Notes under the pieces: model-generated
Seen by the model: the letters and a program-made list of their open reading frames with translations, nothing else
What the model was told of the DNA's origin: nothing
Database searches by the model: none
From: Neelides folsomi
Taxonomy: Eukaryota; Arthropoda; Collembola; Neelipleona; Neelidae
DNA: 64,000 nt
Direction of reading: 5' to 3'
NCBI GenBank assembly: GCA_034687125.1
Contig: JAQGBZ010000020.1
Location: 310,001-374,000, forward strand
Made by a program: the position numbers and the translations under genes
Shown here: one piece after another, positions 57,925-64,000 of the stretch
Layout: every line of letters begins with the position of its first letter
Numbering within the stretch: the stretch's first letter is position 1

Positions 57925-60900
57925 ATTTTTTATTGGAGACGATTACAACTAAAATGGAAAAATTAACAACTTGGTATTTTATTTATACTTTTATACATGT
58001 GCGATTAATAATTTAAAAATATGTTAAAAGCAATTGGAAAATTGTTGAAACATGAATTTGTTTAAATATAAAAATACGAAATTAAATGCAACATGCAATT
58101 TAGCAATTGCAATAATGCAATTCAATAATAAAAGTTCGAATTTGAAGTAAAGTGAAACAGACTTTAGCTTTCCATGAAAAGTTTTGGGTGAAATGAGACT
58201 TTCAAAGAACGTTTTCTCTGTGCTGAATTTGTCGACTAAAATTCTTTTCATTTAATGAAATATTTAAATTCAAATGATCTTTAACCACTTTGGTCCTAAA
58301 GTAATGTTAGTTTGCAGAATCCTATGTTAGCAGGCTTTCGCCATGAACATTCCAATTTCATACATTAAATAATTGTTTTTCAACTAGAGATAGATGAATG
58401 CCAATAATATTAACATAATTATTCAACTTCATCACATTCATTCTTACAAATGGAAAAATGATCAATTTGTGCAACATGGCCGTTGATTTCTTTGACATTT
58501 TATCTTTGACAAAAAATAAAAAAATTGTATAAAAAATTGTTTCATTGAATTGATTTGTTCGCAAAAAAGTTTTGGTATAAAAAGTTTTGGTTGATCATTA
58601 TTATTGAATTGGTTCATTTGAAGGTGAAGTGTCGGGTTATTATTTTTCCATTTGAGGGTCTTTTGATATTATTGAAGTGTAGGAATTGCGGGTGTCAAGT
58701 GGTTGATGGATTGACCGAATTTCCCTCTGCCACCCATCGATTGTCAGTCGGTTCGGGCCTTGGAATTATTTGCATTTGGGTGGAAAAGGGAGAGTAATTA
58801 AATGGAGGTTCCGAGATGAAGAAGAAGAGTCGGGGACTTCACTTTGGGTCACGATCTCCCTCATCCATCAAACCCGCTGACACTCCCCGTTATGGCCCTC
58901 TATCAAGGAAACAATATTCCCTCAATGGGAACCATGTCTGGACTCAACCACCGACCACTCCATTTCCCATATACCAAACACACACTCAAATTCACTTTCT
59001 TAGAAATTCTCCCCAATTCCTAATTGTCAAGACTCAACCCAAGAATTGTAAAATATAAGAATACATACACATAAAAAATAAAATACGTATGATGTGAAAA
59101 CTAAACAAAATCATAATTTACTAACTGTAATATGGAATTATGGAATAAGTATTTAAATACAAATTTCTTATATGCTTAAGCTAGTTAGAGTAGTTTTAAT
59201 ATAATGTGACATTGTATTTGAACTGGTCTTATGAATTTGTGCGGGTTTGTATTGGGAAATATTTTGAAGGGGATTGAGGAAGTATCGAAGAGGATTGGAG
59301 TGGGAGAAAGCGTTGAATTAAAAAAGGGGGGTTGGTCGATCCGTCTTCTCTTGTCATCCCACCCGTATGTCCGACACACCATGGGACATCTGTATAAGGG
59401 AGGCTTTTGATCCACAAACTCTGGTCGCATTCTTGCAGCCCAAAGGGCCGGGATGATTGTAGGTAAAATGGAAAACATCCTCATCCATTACACACCAACT
59501 CGTCCCTTCAACTCCCTTCAAAAAGACCGGCACAAAACACGGGCTTATTCATTCGCTTCCAGGCTAAAAAATTGGCATGACCATCTGAAAAGAAAAAATA
59601 AAATTAAAACAAAGAAAGTGTAAATAAGTAAACTTGTCAAAAATGGGGATTTTGACAAGTAAAAAAGAGAATTGATCGTGAATCTTGTGTGATTTAATAA
59701 TGGAGACATTGGATAATGGTGAAGTGGAATTGCGTGTGGGTTGATCCACCAGGGGAATAAAAATTAAAAAGGGAACCTGGGCCTTATTTTGTTATTGGAA
59801 TTGGATTAAGAGCTTTTGTACATTCAATTTACTCCTCTTGCATAAGCCTTATCTCCCTCCAAGTAATCGATAATGACAGTTAATTTTGATGGATCACCCG
59901 CCCCGATGTCTCCTTCTTCCCTCCGCGGAAAAGAAAAGTTTGAGGACTCGGAACTCAGGGGATTCATTTAACCATTCAATGATGAATTAGTCAACTTCTT
60001 CTCCGAAATCGATTTGGCTCCTCTGGGTCAACGGGGTTCGGCCAAGGCAGGGACTCCGCAATTATGTGACCAAGGAACGGGAGAGAAAGGCGATAAGACA
60101 AATGGCTTTTATCACCTCCATCTGCTGCATATAAATCAATGCGGGAGTTGACCCTCACTTTAAAATCATACAGTCAAATCATTCCCAACTTACCAACTGG
60201 GTTCGCTAAATAATATACGCAATGCTTATACAGACTGAGTATATTAAATCTTAACATTTGTATGTATCAGATCATATTTTAAGTATTTTTCCTACACATA
60301 CGATAAATACATTGTATTCATAAATTCATATCAAGAATGAAAATTCCGCATATTTTACATCAAAACTTTCCCAACATCTTTCCATATGAAATGGGTCAAA
60401 AAGGAATGGAAGAAAATGCTGAGTTCCGAATATCTGGATTTGGATCTCGTCCATGGCGATGTTCAAACTCCTTCCACGAATTCCGGTGCGGTGTAATCAC
60501 TTTTTACCTCATTTAAAAATTTGTTGTTGATTTCAATTTGTGGGCGAGCACTCGTTGGACTCTCGGGAGAAATCTAATCTACCCTTTGGCTACATTTTAA
60601 ACAGGGAGATTCAAATGATTAAAACTCATTTGATAAAGCTCAACATTTCAATGAAAACATTTAAATCAAGGATTTAAATCAACTTTAACATCTTTAAAAC
60701 ATTTAAATCTAACTGTACACTCATACATTTTCCCAAATATTCCATTTTTTCACATTATAAGTTTATAATGAAAAATAAGCACACTATTTTGGATCCAAAG
60801 TTTCAGTAGTATTATTACATAATAAAATAGATTTGTTCTTAATTAAATACATTTATAACCATTTACTGATAATTCAGGTATCAGTAAATAGTACAATTAC

Positions 60901-60940
60901 AGAGGTTCTTTAACTAAAGTTACACAATGATATAATAAAT
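57925..60940. other. Intergenic DNA beyond REXO4
   Basis: This includes the REXO4 promoter side (just above 57920), which is AT-rich without a TATA box. No further gene could be supported, and the labial gene expected next in a canonical cluster is absent up to 64000. Skew islands switch near 58690, 59340, 59900 and 60460. A short open frame at 60386-60496 is described in the findings. A hairpin with 11-bp arms (atttactgata and tatcagtaaat) lies at 60861-60889. Confidence 0.5.
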
Positions 60941-60943
60941 ATC

Positions 60944-61105
60944 GACTGGGATTTGGAAAGCCAGGATTACGATACTTTTTCCATGGTGCATCATGGTGAG
61001 GCTATTCAATTATATTAGGTTAGGTTAGGTTAAGTTGGAGGGCGTAACTTGTATTCATATACCAATACACAAGATTCCATGGTGCTGGCTTTCCGAAAGT
61101 CAGCC
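60944..61105. mobile_element. Small inverted-repeat element containing (TTAGG)3
   Basis: The ends gactgggatttggaaagcca(g) at 60944-60964 and, reverse-complemented, ggctgactttcggaaagcca(g) at 61085-61105 match at 16 of 21 positions, with ggaaagccag perfect. The segment is 162 bp. The word ccatggtg appears just inside both ends. The middle carries TTAGG three times in tandem (61015-61029) followed by ttaag. It looks like a MITE, but a target duplication was not identified. Confidence 0.6.
61015..61029 (+). repeat. Interstitial telomere-type repeat (TTAGG)3
   Basis: Three perfect TTAGG units followed by a degenerate TTAAG. TTAGG is the telomere repeat of most arthropods. Here it sits within a small inverted-repeat element, so it probably travelled with that element and need not mark an old chromosome end. 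Confidence 0.8.
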
Positions 61106-62730
61106 TAAATATCAATGGCTAAGCTCAAGTAACTTATTAACCTTTTATAATAAATAATAATATCGGGTAGGTTTGATAGTAAACACATTTTGTAGATATC
61201 TTTATATGGAAAAGCTCCATGAGCTAGGAATATGCTTGTGACCATAATGTATGTGATTTTATGAAGGCATGAGATCACCTTTATTTGGTTTCGGTTTTTA
61301 TTGGAGGCATAAGGTTGAAGAGATTCTCTCTTGTGATTCTTGTGATGTTGAAGCAGAATGAAGATAAACCACACGCAAACGTCGTCCTCCTCCTCCCACA
61401 TGCAAATGAGGATTATTGCGTAGAAGGCGGATTGTGATCTCGTCGCGTGAGGCCCGCCAACTCTCCACGCAGATCCCAAATCGCCCAATGAACTTCCTCT
61501 CCTCACTCGACCCCCAAAACCCAATTAGATAACCCTCACAACCACTCTTTTCAATTAGGGACAGATAAAGAAATTGACATTTTAAACAACTTCCAAAATC
61601 AGACCACAAATACCACAAATACCTCAATGTTCACAAAATGTTCACCATCTTTGACTTATTCAAATCACAATTTGTACTTTTCCCCCAAACTTCCCCAATC
61701 TCAAATATTTTGTATTTCACGAATCAACCAAATGTTGAAATTTCTTTGCCATTCAAACTTTAAAGAATTTATAAGAAATTTACCTCCACAATTTAAATAT
61801 GAATTAGATTTTAATAAGAATTTATAAAAAGAATTTAAGGTAAGGATTGTTAAAGGAATTTGAATTGCCCTTTCCAAATGTCCTCATGAAAGATTCCAAG
61901 TTTTGACCTGATTGTGACTTTTGACAATTCAACTTCTTTTGAGGATGTCAGGAGTAATATTGTAATCCATAGAAAGAGATAGGGATGGATATTTGGATTA
62001 TTGGATGATTTGTGAATGGACACTTTAGAGATTCCTTTGGTGTTCTTCAAGTGTCTGTTTGGGGAGTTTTGTGGGATGAATGGAGATTCTCCAATTGGGA
62101 CATTTCCCTTTGCCAGACAACCCAAGAGATGTCAAAAGTGACAAGGGACGGGGAGATGAGGATGTGACAGGTGATGGGCGCATTCTTTCCCATTGCCACA
62201 GTACTCAAAATGCGCAGTGCGAATGAGTTAATTGAAGAATCATTCCCTCGCAGGTTGAATCATAAGTTTTCATAAACAAATAATCACAGGTTTGATCCAA
62301 GGAGCGTAAATGAGGATTTGGTAAACGTGGAGTCATAAAGTGAAGGTAAATGGAATTTCTGTCCTGTCAACTCCCATTTGAATAATTTGAAGGAAGTGAG
62401 CTGGGGAGTTTGACAACCCAATGGAGCGTGTGAGATGAAGTGGGGGATAAAACGGCAATGTTCTACACACTCAAATTCCCATGTTCGAATTCCTCCTTTA
62501 TCCATCCAAATATTTATTATTGAGGAATCAAATCACTAAATCTCAACTTATGTACAAAAACAATTTACAAAAATCCTCGCAAACAATTCCAAAAAACACG
62601 ACCAAATTCACAAAATAAATCCGTTAAGTGTTTTATGGTCAAACAGGAATTTTCCCATATAAAACACCTTACATGATTATTGGTATTTTTATTGATCATA
62701 TGAACCATTCATATTAATTCTATTTACTTG
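61106..62730. other. Intergenic DNA
   Basis: No gene could be supported. Skew islands switch near 61370 and 62130-62440. Frames on the - strand at 61105-61627 and 61850-62125 have skewed composition only and match no recognised family. Confidence 0.5.
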
Positions 62731-62809
62731 TACAGGTTGGGCCATAAGTATCTTTCTTTTTAAATGGACAATCGTATAAAAAAGAATGAAACTTATGGCC
62801 CACCCTGTA
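62731..62809. mobile_element. 75-bp Tc1/mariner-type micro-MITE
   Basis: The element at 62733-62807 is almost entirely terminal inverted repeat. The left end CAGGTTGGGCCATAAGTAT and the right end, reverse-complemented, CAGGGTGGGCCATAAGTTT match closely and continue into a shared tctttcttttt-like stretch. It is flanked on both sides by TA, the target duplicated by Tc1/mariner elements, and CAGGGTGnnCCATAAGT is a well-known mariner-type end. There is no room for coding sequence, so it depends on a transposase elsewhere. Confidence 0.88.
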
Positions 62810-64000
62810 TACCTATACAAGAAGCATTTTGCTCTTTACATTTGTGTATTTTAAGTACATACCTACGTTTATAATTTTAATTATTCCTTGGATTCTTAGT
62901 TAAAATGATTTGTGCTGTTTTTAAATATTAATTTTTATAAAATTAATTATTGATTATCCATTAATGACTGGTTTTATTGTATGGGTGAGCTCTGGCTTTT
63001 GCCGGAGAGATAAGTGACGTAATGTGGGCACTTAAATTGAAAGAAGGGGATTTGAAGAACATGAAGTTGAAAGTGGGCTTTGAATTTCCCAAAGAATCTC
63101 CATGTTGTTTGGGATTTCGTGCAGCGAGCCGTCGTCCGCGGAGTGTGCAACCAGCTAATGCTTTCAGTCCAACACACACACACCACTCATTTTTATATTA
63201 CGTCCTTATGCCTACCTTTATGACGAGTTATTCAACTTGAAAACTCCTATTGGGACTTTTCCGGGGTTTCGGGCCTATTTGAAGCATTTGAGGTATTCCA
63301 GGTTGTATATTTAATTTCTACGAGTCAATTTGCCGTCTCATGATAATGAGACAGTGGGTCAACCTCCCCGCACTCCACTTGCATTGATTTGAAGGGAATT
63401 AGAGAGGGAGATGTCTGCGTGATCGCGTGACTCCCTCCCCATATTTCCAAAATATTTCTTACATATTTCTCCCGTATATTACTCCCGTATATTGCTCCCG
63501 GTTGTGATCCGACGTGTTTCGAGTGTCTCATCTCGCCCTTTATCGTCCCTCTCCATAAATTGATTCAAGGAGCTGATGGGGAGGGAAGAAGTGGGACGCA
63601 AATCCAAAGATTAAAATCTCCTCCAATAATAATAAACTTTTATATCCTCCACTTTTTTGCACGCGAATTGCGACGGGGCCGAAGGAGAAATGACTGTTAT
63701 TTCCATTATCTCAAATCCCAATAATCCCCCTTGCGTAAATCTCCATTCACTCAGCTCTTATTGAATGAAGGGAAATGAAAAAGGCAAGGTGATGTTTAAA
63801 AGAGTTGTGTGAGAAGTTAATACACCACGTGGTTGAATGATGGACCAGAGATATTTCCCAAGACCAATATTTGGTAAATTGTAAAGGGATCGGAAATGAA
63901 ATGGATCGGAGGATTTGTGTAGGACTGAGAGGGCCGGCTGTGTCAATTGGGAAACGGGGAAATGAGGGGATTAAGTGGGACAGATGAGAAAAGGGTTGAG
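62810..64000. other. Intergenic DNA to the window end
   Basis: No gene could be supported. A skew island with G-rich left and C-rich right halves switches near 63110. Further islands lie near 63400 and at 63560-63760. A short 13-bp tandem (cccgtatattact and cccgtatattgct) lies at 63469-63500. Confidence 0.5.

Overview
The window is arthropod genomic DNA from the anterior part of a Hox cluster. It holds two Hox genes in the same orientation (+), Hox3/zerknullt at 27.1-30.0 kb and Hox2/proboscipedia at 44.9-52.5 kb. A precursor of the arthropod microRNA miR-993 lies about 20 kb upstream of Hox3, at 7.17-7.26 kb on the - strand. One non-Hox gene, an RNA exonuclease 4 (REXO4/REX4) homologue, lies tail to tail with proboscipedia at 56.1-57.9 kb (-). 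Order and orientation fit the ancestral layout, in which more posterior genes lie upstream: Dfd (expected left of the window), miR-993, Hox3, pb, then lab (expected further right). No other homeobox exon was seen. The Hox3 homeodomain is still Hox-like and not the fast-evolving zen type of higher flies. This points to an arthropod outside the derived holometabolous insects (for example a crustacean, a springtail or other early hexapod, or a chelicerate), but the sequence alone does not settle the lineage. A (TTAGG)3 run matches the common arthropod telomere unit.  Layout: 1-7.1 kb, non-coding; 7.17-7.26 kb, pre-miR-993; 7.3-27 kb, non-coding with minisatellites, a TATA-linked small ORF at 11.2 kb and a 430-bp hAT-type MITE at 24.2 kb; 27.0-30.1 kb, Hox3 with a TATA promoter, two coding exons and a poly(A) signal; 30.1-44.9 kb, intergenic and probable pb 5' region; 44.9-52.5 kb, pb with three coding exons and the homeobox split after homeodomain residue 44; 52.5-56.1 kb, intergenic; 56.1-57.9 kb, REXO4 in six exons; 57.9-64 kb, non-coding with two small inverted-repeat elements.  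Function: Hox3 and pb encode homeodomain transcription factors used in anterior patterning (pb in mouthpart and palp identity in insects). miR-993 is a Hox-cluster microRNA related to miR-10. REXO4 is a DEDDh 3'-5' exonuclease linked to rRNA processing and looks like a bystander gene.  The most unusual property is compositional. The non-coding DNA is built from dozens of 200-500 bp islands, each G-rich (with T/A) on its left half and C-rich on its right half, separated by AT-rich DNA and spaced about 0.4-1.2 kb apart. The polarity is symmetric, so both strands read G-rich then C-rich. This accounts for most of the chance ORFs and is described as a finding.
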